Positions 34,802 through 43,270 of a DNA stretch of 64,000 nucleotides are shown here, in pieces. Source of the DNA: UMGS1663 sp046964515 (GTDB lineage Bacteria > Bacillota > Clostridia > TANB77 > CAG-508); NCBI GenBank assembly GCA_046964515.1, contig JBKUYM010000008.1:27409-91408 (forward strand). Direction: 5' to 3'. The position numbers and the translations under genes are program-made. The notes beneath the pieces are model-generated. The model saw nothing but the letters and a program-made list of their open reading frames with translations, had not been told where the DNA came from and made no database searches. Position 1 is the first letter of the stretch, and each line of letters begins with the position of its first letter.

Positions 34802-35947
34802 ATGGAGCAAGAAAAAGCAATTACTTTAATCGCTTTAGTAGTAACGATTATCATATTCATCATTTTAGCGGGAATTAGTATAAATACTTTAATAGGGGAT
34901 AATGGCATTATTACTAAAACTAAACAAGCCAAACAAAATATCACCTTGGCAGGCGAAGCAGAAGCTATGCAACTAAATCAATTATACTATGAATTAGAAA
35001 CAGGGGGAGAACTAACGGAGGATGAGGAAAGTAGCAAAAAAGATGAAATTATTTCTTTGTTACAAAAACAGGTAGAAGAATTACAAAAGCAGATAGCCAG
35101 TTTACAGACAGAAAATACAGAATTAAAACAACAGATAGAAACATTAACAGCACAAATCGCTAGTTTACAAAAAGAGCTACAAGATTTAAAAGCACAAATA
35201 GCAGAAAAGAATATAGAAATAACAGAACTAAAAAAACAAGTGAGTGAAAAAGAAGCTAAAATCCAAGAGTTACAAAATCAATTAAATAGTTTAAACTCCT
35301 TATTATCACAAACCAATGCCACAGCTGATAAAATCTTATCTGGTTATAAAGCCTATAGTGGAGGAAAATTATTAACAGGAACTATGGCTAATCGAGGAGC
35401 GGTAAATAGTAGTTTAAATTGTGGAGGAAGTTATACCATACCAGCAGGTTATCATAATGGTTCGGGTAAAATAACGGCTAATAGTCTAGCAAGCCAAACA
35501 ACAGGAACGGCAACGGCTAATAATTTAAGTAATGGGGTAACTGCCTGGGTAAATGGTGTGAAGATTACTGGTAATGGAACAGATGTGAACAACAGTTACA
35601 ATAATGGTGTTACAGCTGGTAGTTCTTCTAAAAAGGTATATATGAACACTTCTACAACAAATGGTAGTATCACTTTTCAGATTCCTGCTAATTGTCAAAA
35701 GGCTTATGTAACAGCCATGTATCGTGGAGGTGGAGGAGACCCGGCTTTTTCTGATAATATTACCATAACTGGTACAGCTATCAAAAGTTATGAAACCAAT
35801 ACTTGCTCATTAGGTCCTTGGAAACAAACCTGTGATGCCACATATACAGTACAATTAAATATAGAAGGAGGAACGATAGTCATTACACCACATCTAAAAA
35901 GTGGTAATTCCATACAGGACGGACATGCTATGATAGTGTATTATTAG
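34802..35947 (+). CDS. Type IV pilin-like surface protein with coiled coil and tail-fibre-like tip (paralogue 2)
   Basis: A 381 aa protein. The N-terminal EKAITLIALVVTIIIFIILAG segment is prepilin-like without Glu5. The same linker as paralogue 1 follows (DNGIITKTKQAKQ), then a heptad coiled coil of about 100 residues (roughly 75-180), much longer than in the other copies. After it come LTGTMANRGAVNSSL, YTIPAGYHNGSGKITANSL and a new C-terminal beta domain with two Cys. The tail-fibre-like pattern suggests a trimeric stalk bearing a binding tip. A gaaaagagga box precedes ATG, and a terminator follows. Confidence 0.75.
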   Translation: MEQEKAITLIALVVTIIIFIILAGISINTLIGDNGIITKTKQAKQNITLAGEAEAMQLNQLYYELETGGELTEDEESSKKDEIISLLQKQVEELQKQIASLQTENTELKQQIETLTAQIASLQKELQDLKAQIAEKNIEITELKKQVSEKEAKIQELQNQLNSLNSLLSQTNATADKILSGYKAYSGGKLLTGTMANRGAVNSSLNCGGSYTIPAGYHNGSGKITANSLASQTTGTATANNLSNGVTAWVNGVKITGNGTDVNNSYNNGVTAGSSSKKVYMNTSTTNGSITFQIPANCQKAYVTAMYRGGGGDPAFSDNITITGTAIKSYETNTCSLGPWKQTCDATYTVQLNIEGGTIVITPHLKSGNSIQDGHAMIVYY

Positions 35948-35982
35948 AAGATTATATGGAAAGGATATAGAAAATTAAGGAA

Positions 35983-36019
35983 CAAATACACCCACTATTT
36001 GTAATAAGGGTGTATTTTT
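35983..36019 (+). terminator. Terminator after paralogue 2
   Basis: The arms aaatacaccc and gggtgtattt are followed by T residues. Confidence 0.85.
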
Positions 36020-36127
36020 GGTAAAGAAAGGAATCTATAGAAGTAAAAAATCCATATAAAAATGATTGAAAAAGAAAAAAAATTGTGATAAACTAATAAA
36101 AGATTGAAAACCAAAGGAGGTTTTTTT

Positions 36128-36247
36128 ATGGCAAAAAGAAAAAGAGAACCAGGAAAAATCATAACAAAAGTGGTTGCACTATTATTAGCGATATTAATGG
36201 TTGTAGGAATTGGAGGAACATTACTTTTTTATTTAATTGCTTTATAA
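36128..36247 (+). CDS. Small single-pass membrane protein, 39 aa
   Basis: A 39-codon frame with an excellent aaaggaggt box eight bases before ATG. The product begins with a basic stretch (MAKRKREPGKIITK), and one membrane helix fills the rest (VVALLLAILMVVGIGG). Size and layout recall DUF4044-type mini-proteins. It lies 33 bases upstream of cdaA, so it may be co-expressed with, and possibly modulate, the cyclase. Confidence 0.75.
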   Translation: MAKRKREPGKIITKVVALLLAILMVVGIGGTLLFYLIAL

Positions 36248-36280
36248 AAAAGCAAAATAAAGGAAGGAATATAAAAATAT

Positions 36281-37237
36281 ATGAAAGAAGATTTTATGAC
36301 AGCATTTAATAATTTTTGGAATTTTAATGTTGTAAATTATATGAATCAATTACAAGAACATCCACTTAGGTTAATTTCTCTTGCATTAGATATTACAATT
36401 GTTATTTTTTTAGCGTATAAATTTATTAAAGTAACAAAGAATTCAAGAGTATGGCAATTAATTAAAGGAATTGCTTTACTAATTATAATGACAGCGGTTA
36501 GCAGTTGGTTACATTTAGACATTTTAAATTATATATTAACTTCTGTGATGACCTATGGTGTTATTGCTATGATTGTTATTTTTCAACCAGAATTAAGAAG
36601 AGCATTAGAACAATTAGGAACCAATAAATTTACAAAGTTCTTTGGTATTGATAAGGATATTATTACAAAGACAAAAGAGGATATTTATAAAATCGTAATA
36701 GCAGCACAAGAATTAGCCAAAACGAAAACGGGTGGATTAATTGTTATTGAAAGAGATATTAAAATTAGAGACATTGCAGAAACTGGCGTACAAATTCATG
36801 CAGAAGTATCTCCACAATTACTAGTAAATTTATTTGTGCCCAATACCCCATTACATGATGGAGCTGTGGTAATTAGTAATAATAAAATAGAAGCAGCGGC
36901 TTGTATTTTGCCCTTAGCAGATGATAAAGAAATAGCAAGAGAATTAGGTACTAGACATAGAGCTGCTATTGGTATTTCAAAGGAAACGGATGCAATTGCG
37001 GTAGTTGTATCAGAAGAAACAGGTAGAATATCTATTGCTAAAGAAGGAACATTAATTGCTGATTTAAAAGAGGAAGCCTTAAAGAAAATTTTAATTAAAA
37101 ATATTGTTACCAATCGTTTGAGTGAGGGAAAAGGTATTAAGGCAGAACGTATTAAAAAAATGAAATCAAAATTTCAGAAAAAAGCGAATGAACCAGAAAA
37201 AGTTGAAACAGAGGAAGAGAAAAAAGAAATGAAATAA
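36281..37237 (+). CDS. cdaA: Diadenylate cyclase CdaA (c-di-AMP synthase)
   Basis: Membrane-bound cyclase joining two ATP into c-di-AMP, which controls potassium and osmotic balance. Three N-terminal helices (about residues 20-100) precede the DAC domain, with LHDGAVVISNNKIEAAACILPL (DGA motif) and GTRHRAAIGISKETDAIAVV (RHR motif). The 40-residue charged C-terminal tail is normal for clostridial CdaA. The usual downstream cdaR and glmM are absent here; truA follows after a terminator. Confidence 0.94.
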   Translation: MKEDFMTAFNNFWNFNVVNYMNQLQEHPLRLISLALDITIVIFLAYKFIKVTKNSRVWQLIKGIALLIIMTAVSSWLHLDILNYILTSVMTYGVIAMIVIFQPELRRALEQLGTNKFTKFFGIDKDIITKTKEDIYKIVIAAQELAKTKTGGLIVIERDIKIRDIAETGVQIHAEVSPQLLVNLFVPNTPLHDGAVVISNNKIEAAACILPLADDKEIARELGTRHRAAIGISKETDAIAVVVSEETGRISIAKEGTLIADLKEEALKKILIKNIVTNRLSEGKGIKAERIKKMKSKFQKKANEPEKVETEEEKKEMK

Positions 37238-37239
37238 AA

Positions 37240-37284
37240 AGTACGCATTAAACTAATCAGTAGTATTTGTTTAATGCGTTTTTA
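37240..37284 (+). terminator. Terminator after cdaA
   Basis: The arms acgcattaaac and gtttaatgcgt are followed by T residues. Confidence 0.85.
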
Positions 37285-37320
37285 ATAAAAGGTGAAAGTA
37301 GAAGAAAGATAGGAAGTTAT

Positions 37321-38058
37321 ATGAGAAATATAAAATTGACAATAGAATATGATGGAAAAGAGTTTAATGGCTGGCAAAAACAACCAGACAAATTAAATAT
37401 ACAAGGAGAAATAGAAAGAGCAGTGCAGGCAATTACTGGGGAAGAAGTAGAGCTAATTGGTTCTGGAAGAACAGATGCAGGGGTACATGCTTTGGGACAA
37501 GTGGCAAATTTTAAAACAGAAAGTACGTTACCAATAGAAAAAATGGCAGTAGCGATAAATTCTAAATTAAAAAAATCAATCCGTATTCAAAAAGCAGAAG
37601 AAGTAGATTTGCGCTTTCACGCTAGATATAATTGCAAACAAAAAACCTATTGCTATGTTATTCATCAAGGAGAAGAAGCTTCTGCTATTTTTAGAAATTT
37701 AGAATATTTTATACCAATGAAATTAGATATTTCTAAAATGAAAAAAGCAATAACTTATTTTGAAGGAGAACATGATTTTAAAGGCTTTAAGGCTAGTGGT
37801 ACAAGTAGCAAAAGTAGTATACGAACCATCTATCATACACAAATAGAAGAAAAAGAAGGGAGAATCTATATACAATTAACAGGTAATGGTTTTTTATATA
37901 ATATGGTAAGAATTATAGCAGGGACATTAGCAGAGGTAGGTTGTGGAAAGATTATGCCAGAAGAAATTCCTACTATAATAGAATCAGGAGATAGAACCAG
38001 AGCGGGAAAAACACTGCCACCCTATGCTTTATATTTATTAAAAGTAGAATATAATTAA
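37321..38058 (+). CDS. truA: tRNA pseudouridine(38-40) synthase TruA
   Basis: A 245 aa pseudouridine synthase for the tRNA anticodon arm. IEYDGKEFNGWQKQ and GSGRTDAGVHALGQVANF, with the catalytic Asp in RTDAGVHA, are textbook, as is GNGFLYNMVRIIAGTL. ATG at 37321 has aggaag upstream; an earlier in-frame TTG lies inside the cdaA terminator region and is rejected. Confidence 0.95.
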   Translation: MRNIKLTIEYDGKEFNGWQKQPDKLNIQGEIERAVQAITGEEVELIGSGRTDAGVHALGQVANFKTESTLPIEKMAVAINSKLKKSIRIQKAEEVDLRFHARYNCKQKTYCYVIHQGEEASAIFRNLEYFIPMKLDISKMKKAITYFEGEHDFKGFKASGTSSKSSIRTIYHTQIEEKEGRIYIQLTGNGFLYNMVRIIAGTLAEVGCGKIMPEEIPTIIESGDRTRAGKTLPPYALYLLKVEYN

Positions 38059-38125
38059 AAAAGGAACCAAAATAGAACAAAATTCATATAATATAGCAGA
38101 ACATAGAAAGCAAGGAGAGATCGAT

Positions 38126-38566
38126 ATGAATACATTATTAATATATTTTGCATTACCTGTAGCAACTATTGTTTTAGCATTTGTACTAGAAAAGATTCTA
38201 AGGTGTCCTTTTTTAACAGCAGCTACTTTTTTTGCCATATACTTAATTGTTGCTTTTGCAGCATTTGATACAACATTCTTAGTCTGGGTAATTGTATATA
38301 CCATACTCGCTTTTATTACAGCGGCTTTAGCAGAGATTTTTTATAAAAAAGGAGGTTGTGGTTGCTATAAAACTGATAATACAAACAGTGATAGACCAAA
38401 TTTAACTGCTAGGATTACAGGATTATCAACTGTACCCAATAATACAAATAACAATAATAGTAATTGTAGTTGTAATAATGTTAATACAACACCCAATGTA
38501 GCAAGTGTTAATGTAAGAGATAATACAAATGGAAATCAATCTTGTTGGTGTTGTTATAGAAGATAG
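38126..38566 (+). CDS. Membrane protein, DUF2651-like, with Asn/Cys-rich tail
   Basis: A 146 aa protein. Three membrane helices in the first 75 residues (LIYFALPVATIVLAFVLEKIL and FITAALAEIF among them) resemble DUF2651 proteins. The tail (about residues 80-146) is rich in Asn and Cys, including CGCY, CSCNN and CWCC at the C-terminus, which could bind metal or be lipid-modified. Function unknown. An aaggagagatc box precedes ATG. Confidence 0.6.
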   Translation: MNTLLIYFALPVATIVLAFVLEKILRCPFLTAATFFAIYLIVAFAAFDTTFLVWVIVYTILAFITAALAEIFYKKGGCGCYKTDNTNSDRPNLTARITGLSTVPNNTNNNNSNCSCNNVNTTPNVASVNVRDNTNGNQSCWCCYRR

Positions 38567-38573
38567 AAAAAAT

Positions 38574-38616
38574 AAAAAAGTAGTGTCTAAATTAAAAAAT
38601 AGACACTATTTTTTTG
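38574..38616 (+). terminator. Terminator before the Tad-like locus
   Basis: The arms tagtgtcta and tagacacta are flanked by A-rich and T-rich tails. It isolates the locus from the upstream gene. Confidence 0.8.
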
Positions 38617-38768
38617 GCGAAAAAAGGGAGAAAAAATATATATTACAAAAATATTACAAAGATATTAATTTTAGATTACAGTTACTGTATTTTATTGTTT
38701 TTAAGCACTTTTTGTTGTACAATGAAAGAAGTAATGATATTTTGTCAAAAAATAAGGAGGATATAACT

Positions 38769-39677
38769 ATGGCAATGAATCCAATGCAAAGAAAAGCAAA
38801 TAATTATTTATTAATAGGTGTGTTAGTAACGTTACTAATTACAGGTACCATTATTGGTTTCTTATTTATACAATTGAATAAATTACAAACGGAAAGGAAA
38901 ACAGAAACTAGCGCAATGAAAGAAGTTTTTGTTGTATCTACGGATATCAATTCTGGGGATACAGTTAGCCTAGATAAATTAAAGAAACAATCAGTTGCTT
39001 CTTCGATGATCCCTAGCAATGCACTTACGGTTGGCGATATTACAGAAAATACAATTGCTAAAATTGCTGTAAAAAAAGGTAGTGTTATTACCACTGATAT
39101 GGTAGCAGAAAGTGATGCACAAACCACAGATGATGTCAGAGTGCAAGAATATAATATGGTATTATTACCAACACAAATTCAAACAGGGGATTACGTAGAT
39201 ATTAGACTTCGTATGCCAACAGGAGAAGATTTTATTGTAGTTTCTAAAAAACGTGTAGAACTTCCAATGATAGATGGTGTAGATTCTTATAGCAGTATAA
39301 AGCTACAAATGTCAGAAGAAGACACGGTTGTTATGAGTAATGCTATCGTAGAAGCGTATATAATGAAAGGTTCTGTTTTATATGCTGCAACTTATGTTGA
39401 ACCAGGTATGCAAAATGGGGCAACCACCACTTATGTACCAAAAGCAACTGTACAAGATTTAATGTATAGAAATCCTAATATTGTAACAGAAGCAAAAAAT
39501 GCATTAATGACTATTTACAATGCAAATCAATCAACAAGAAATAATGTAATTAATGGTGGATTAAGTCAATATAGAGAAGAAGAATTGGACAATATTCAAG
39601 AGGCAGTTCAAGAACAAATTAATAAAGCAAAAGAAGAAAGACAAAATTACTTAGAGTCTTTAGGTGCAACTTATTAA
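38769..39677 (+). CDS. CpaB-like pilus assembly protein (SAF domain)
   Basis: A 302 aa protein with one N-terminal membrane helix (about residues 14-36) and a periplasm-facing SAF domain (VFVVSTDINSGDTVSLDKL, NTIAKIAVKKGSVITTDMV), the arrangement of CpaB/RcpC in Flp/Tad systems. A helical C-terminus follows (about residues 230-302). ATG at 38769 is chosen because taaggagg lies about eight bases upstream; the open frame upstream covers a terminator. First gene of the Tad-like locus. Confidence 0.8.
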   Translation: MAMNPMQRKANNYLLIGVLVTLLITGTIIGFLFIQLNKLQTERKTETSAMKEVFVVSTDINSGDTVSLDKLKKQSVASSMIPSNALTVGDITENTIAKIAVKKGSVITTDMVAESDAQTTDDVRVQEYNMVLLPTQIQTGDYVDIRLRMPTGEDFIVVSKKRVELPMIDGVDSYSSIKLQMSEEDTVVMSNAIVEAYIMKGSVLYAATYVEPGMQNGATTTYVPKATVQDLMYRNPNIVTEAKNALMTIYNANQSTRNNVINGGLSQYREEELDNIQEAVQEQINKAKEERQNYLESLGATY

Positions 39678-39695
39678 TAACGGAGGATAACGCAA

Positions 39696-40394
39696 GTGAA
39701 AAAAATTGGATTTATTGGAGCTTATGATAAAACAGATTTTGTATTATATATTGCCAAAATACTAGTAGAAACTGGTAAAAAGGTTCTACTAGTAGATGGA
39801 ACTATTACACAAAAAGCGAAATATATCATACCAGCTATAAAACCATCAAAGACATATGTAACAGAATTTGAAGAAATTGATATTGCAGTTGGATTTGAAA
39901 ATTTTGAAGATATTAAACAATATTTAGGATTACCCGCTGTAACCCCATTTGAATATGACATTGCATTAATTGATGTAGATAGTCCACAAGCTATTGAAAG
40001 TTGGCAAATTGAAACAGCTGATCAAAATTATTTTGTCACATCTTTTGATATGTATTCTCTAAAAAAAGGATTAGAGGCTATCAGTGGATTAGTGAATCCT
40101 ATGCAGGCAACCAAAATACTTTTTTCGAGAGAAGCTTTAAAAGAAGAAGATGATTATTTAAATTTCTTAGCATTAGGAACGAAGATAACATGGAATGAGG
40201 AAAAAATTTATTTACCTTTTGAGGTAGGAGATCAAACTGTTATTTATAATAACCAGAGAGTTTCTAAGATTAAATTTAGAAAATTAAGTAATCAATATAA
40301 AATGGGATTACAGTATGTAGCGCAAAAAATACTAGATCAACAAGATTATAATTTATTAAAAAGAACATTCAGAAAAATAGAAAGAGGAGTATAA
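39696..40394 (+). CDS. CpaE/MinD-like protein with degenerate P-loop (1)
   Basis: A 232 aa protein with the ParA/MinD fold order: strand IGFIGAYDKTDF, helix, VLLVDG, and later YDIALIDVDSP where MinD has its Walker B. The GKT of the P-loop is missing, so it is probably non-catalytic. The GTG start follows gaggataac. It lies between the CpaB-like gene and a second MinD-like gene, three bases apart, consistent with a heterodimer that positions the pilus machine. Confidence 0.65.
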   Translation: MKKIGFIGAYDKTDFVLYIAKILVETGKKVLLVDGTITQKAKYIIPAIKPSKTYVTEFEEIDIAVGFENFEDIKQYLGLPAVTPFEYDIALIDVDSPQAIESWQIETADQNYFVTSFDMYSLKKGLEAISGLVNPMQATKILFSREALKEEDDYLNFLALGTKITWNEEKIYLPFEVGDQTVIYNNQRVSKIKFRKLSNQYKMGLQYVAQKILDQQDYNLLKRTFRKIERGV

Positions 40395-40397
40395 AGT

Positions 40398-41237
40398 ATG
40401 TCTATAGTTGCCTTTTGGAGTAATGAAAAAAAAGAAACAGGTCAGTCTATGTCTATGGTAGCACTTTCTACCTATATGGCAATAGAACATAATTATAAAA
40501 TATTAAACATTAGTACTAATTTTAATGATACCACGATAGAAGATGCTTATTGGGATATGGAAAAAACAGAAAATTTAGTAAAAAGTTTAACTTCTAATGA
40601 AGAAATTGTTTTTGAATCTGGTATTGAAGGATTAATTAAAATTATTAATAGTAATAAAACATCTACTACCATTGTTTCTAATTATACCAAAATTGTATTT
40701 AAAGATAGATTAGATGTATTAATATCTCCTAAAACAAAAGAGTATGAAGAATACAAAGAAGTTTGTAAATTTTATCCAGATATTATTCAAGTAGCAAATC
40801 GCAACTATGATTTAGTATTTGTAGACCTTTCAAAGAAAATGCCGATAGAAGAAAAAAATAGAATCTTAGAATTGGCAGATGTAGTAATTGTCAATATTAC
40901 ACAAAAAATGAAAACATTGAATAATCTAATAAATTTAAAGGAGGAAAATGCTTTCTTTAAAAAGAATAATATTTTAATCAATGTAGGACGTTATGACAAA
41001 TTTTCAAAATACAATATTAAAAATATGTCTAGATATTTAAGAGAAAAGAAAAGTGTTTTAGCAGTTCCTTATAATACTTTATTTTTCGAAAGTTGTGCAG
41101 AAGGAAAAGTAACCGATTTCTTTGTAAGGCTAAGAAGGGTAGAAGCAGATGATAGAAATGCAGCTTTTGTACAAGAAGTAAATAGAATGGCAAAAACATT
41201 AATTTATAAATTACAAGAATTACAGATGAAAATGTAA
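40398..41237 (+). CDS. CpaE/MinD-like protein with degenerate P-loop (2)
   Basis: A 279 aa ParA/MinD-fold protein beginning IVAFWSNEKKETGQSMSMVAL. Aligned with the deviant Walker A KGGxGKT, the signature Lys is kept (KKETGQS) but the second Lys is Gln. YDLVFVDLSKKMP occupies the Walker B place, and ADVVIVNITQKMKTL the following strand. Its gene touches the previous one and precedes tadA by 25 bases. Confidence 0.65.
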   Translation: MSIVAFWSNEKKETGQSMSMVALSTYMAIEHNYKILNISTNFNDTTIEDAYWDMEKTENLVKSLTSNEEIVFESGIEGLIKIINSNKTSTTIVSNYTKIVFKDRLDVLISPKTKEYEEYKEVCKFYPDIIQVANRNYDLVFVDLSKKMPIEEKNRILELADVVIVNITQKMKTLNNLINLKEENAFFKKNNILINVGRYDKFSKYNIKNMSRYLREKKSVLAVPYNTLFFESCAEGKVTDFFVRLRRVEADDRNAAFVQEVNRMAKTLIYKLQELQMKM

Positions 41238-41262
41238 ATCCTAAGAAAGGAGCCTTTATATA

Positions 41263-43246
41263 ATGAACATAGTCAATCTACTATTAATTATAGTTGTGTT
41301 AGTCATTGCGGGAATCTTAATTGCTCGTAACTTAAAGAAAAAACAAGACCAAAAAGTAGAAGAGCAAGTACAGGTAGATGATAAAACCTATACATTGGAA
41401 ATGATGACGGCATTTGTAAAGAAAAGGCTAGATGAAATTACGAAGATAAACCTATATGATATTGGTTTATCAGAAGAAGAACTAAAAAGAAGAAAAAATA
41501 AAAAGTATGAATTAAAGAAAGCTTTAAAGGGATGTACTTATGGAGACGTAAATGATAAGAAATATGTTAAAGAATTAATTTATGACATGCTTGCTAAAGA
41601 ATATGGCGTTACAGAAATTAATGTATCTAAAGCAATTCCTTTTGATATACCTTCTTTGCTAACTTCACAAGATAAATTTGATATTATATTATATATGTAT
41701 AAAAATGAATTTGGTTATGAAGCTTTAACAGAAGTTATCAAAAAGTATGATTTAGCTAGATTAAAATATGTATCAGGAGAGAGTAAACCTTCTTATGTGA
41801 TTACAGAAGAAGAAATTAATGATATTTTTGAAAAAGAAAATTTTGTACTTTCTTTCCAAGATAAATTAAATGTGGTAGTACAAAGAATTTATCAACATTA
41901 CAAAGGATATAGTAGTATTGATGAAATTAGAGATATGAACATTGATGGTATTTCAGGAGGTGTATCTGGATTACCAGAGAGTTTCTTAAGTCAAGTAGCA
42001 CAAACGGATAGTGACTATTTAGGACAAATTGTAGACCATAAAGTGCCTCGTGCTTGTGATAGCATTTGGATTATGTTCCAAGGTAAATCCATACGTTTAG
42101 CATTTCTATCTTTTGGAACAGAAGCAGAATTAAAAAGAGTTTGTCAAAATATATATAAATACAATAACCCAGGACAATTATCCGATACCAATGGTTATAA
42201 AATCAATGAAATGAAAGATGGGTCTCGTGTTGTTGTAGTAAGACCTAGTATGTCTGAGACATGGGCTTTCTTTGTTAGAAAGTTCGATGTAAAGCGTGCT
42301 ACTCTAGAACAAGTTGTTCATGGACCAGGTAAAGAAGATGTTATTGACATTCTAAAATATTTAGTAAAAGGTGCTAGAATTCTTTCCCTAACTGGTGAAC
42401 AAGGTTGTCGGAAAAACCACCATGTTAATGGCTATGATTGAAAATATTTATGAGACGTTAAACTTACGTATTACAGAAACAGCTTTCGAGCTTCACTTAA
42501 GAAAAATATATCCAACTAGAAATATTTTATCTATGCGTGAGACGGAAACGGTTTCAGGACAAGAGTGTTTGGACGTTCAAAAGAAAACAGATGGTTCTGT
42601 TAATATTATCGGTGAGGTTGCAACAGACCCTGTAGCATCTTGGATGATTCAATCTGCACAAGTTGCTTCTAAATTTACTTTGTTTACGCACCATGCTAAG
42701 ACTTTTCCAGACTTAGTAACCGCACTTCGTAACTCTATGCTAAGAGCGGGCGTATTTAAAGATGAAAGAACAGCAGAAGAGCAAGTTGTACAAGTATTAA
42801 ATTTTGATATTCACTTAGTAAAAGACTTTAGAGGAAGAAGATACATAGAAAGAGTAACAGAATGTATACCAGTGGAAGAAAAAAATGAGTATACTTTTGA
42901 CCATAGAAAAGAAAAAACGATGGAGGGAAAGATGGATAAGTTCATTGATAATGCAACTTATTACTTCTCAAAGTCAACAAATAAAGAATTATATAAGTAC
43001 CAGAACATTTTAGAATATCATGATGGGGAATATATACTAACAAATCCAATTTCAGAAAAGAATATGAAGGAAATGATTATTAACATGGATGATACAGATG
43101 CAGAAGAATTCCAAAAATTCGTAGAAAGAAATTGGGGCAGAAAAGTAGCAAAATATGAAGATTTAGAAAAAGAAAATAAAGGGCAAGAAGTACTAGAAAC
43201 TGCAGCAACTCCCAAAAAACGTGGTAGAAAACCAAAACAAGTATAA
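41263..43246 (+). CDS. tadA: TadA/VirB11-type secretion ATPase, with one-base (+1) frame disruption at CGG
   Basis: Hexameric ATPase powering pilus assembly. Unusually, an N-terminal membrane helix (about residues 3-22) precedes the helical N-domain. The zero frame reaches LTGEQGC and then CGG at 42409-42411 and stops soon after. Dropping one C gives GCGKTTMLMAM, the Walker A, and continues through the His-box region (FTLFTHHAKTFPDLV) to a 660 aa product. The glycine at the shift is an invariant P-loop residue, so without the shift no ATPase is made. The C-terminus ends in an AT-hook-like PKKRGRKPKQV. Sequence quality on both sides is undisturbed. Confidence 0.85.
42409..42411 (+). other. Candidate +1 frameshift site (CGG) in tadA
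   Basis: Zero-frame codons GGT TGT CGG AAA become GGT TGT GGA AAA ACC when one C is skipped, restoring the P-loop G-C-G-K-T. The zero frame ends eleven codons after the CGG. Confidence 0.6.
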
Positions 43247-43270
43247 TAAAGAAGGAGGTGGCTAAATAAC

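Noticed and set aside
6720..35560. Prophage remnants, because of tail-fibre-like GTMANRGA segments
   Set aside because: No capsid, portal, integrase or lysis gene is nearby, and each segment sits behind a pilin-like N-terminus shared with paralogues.
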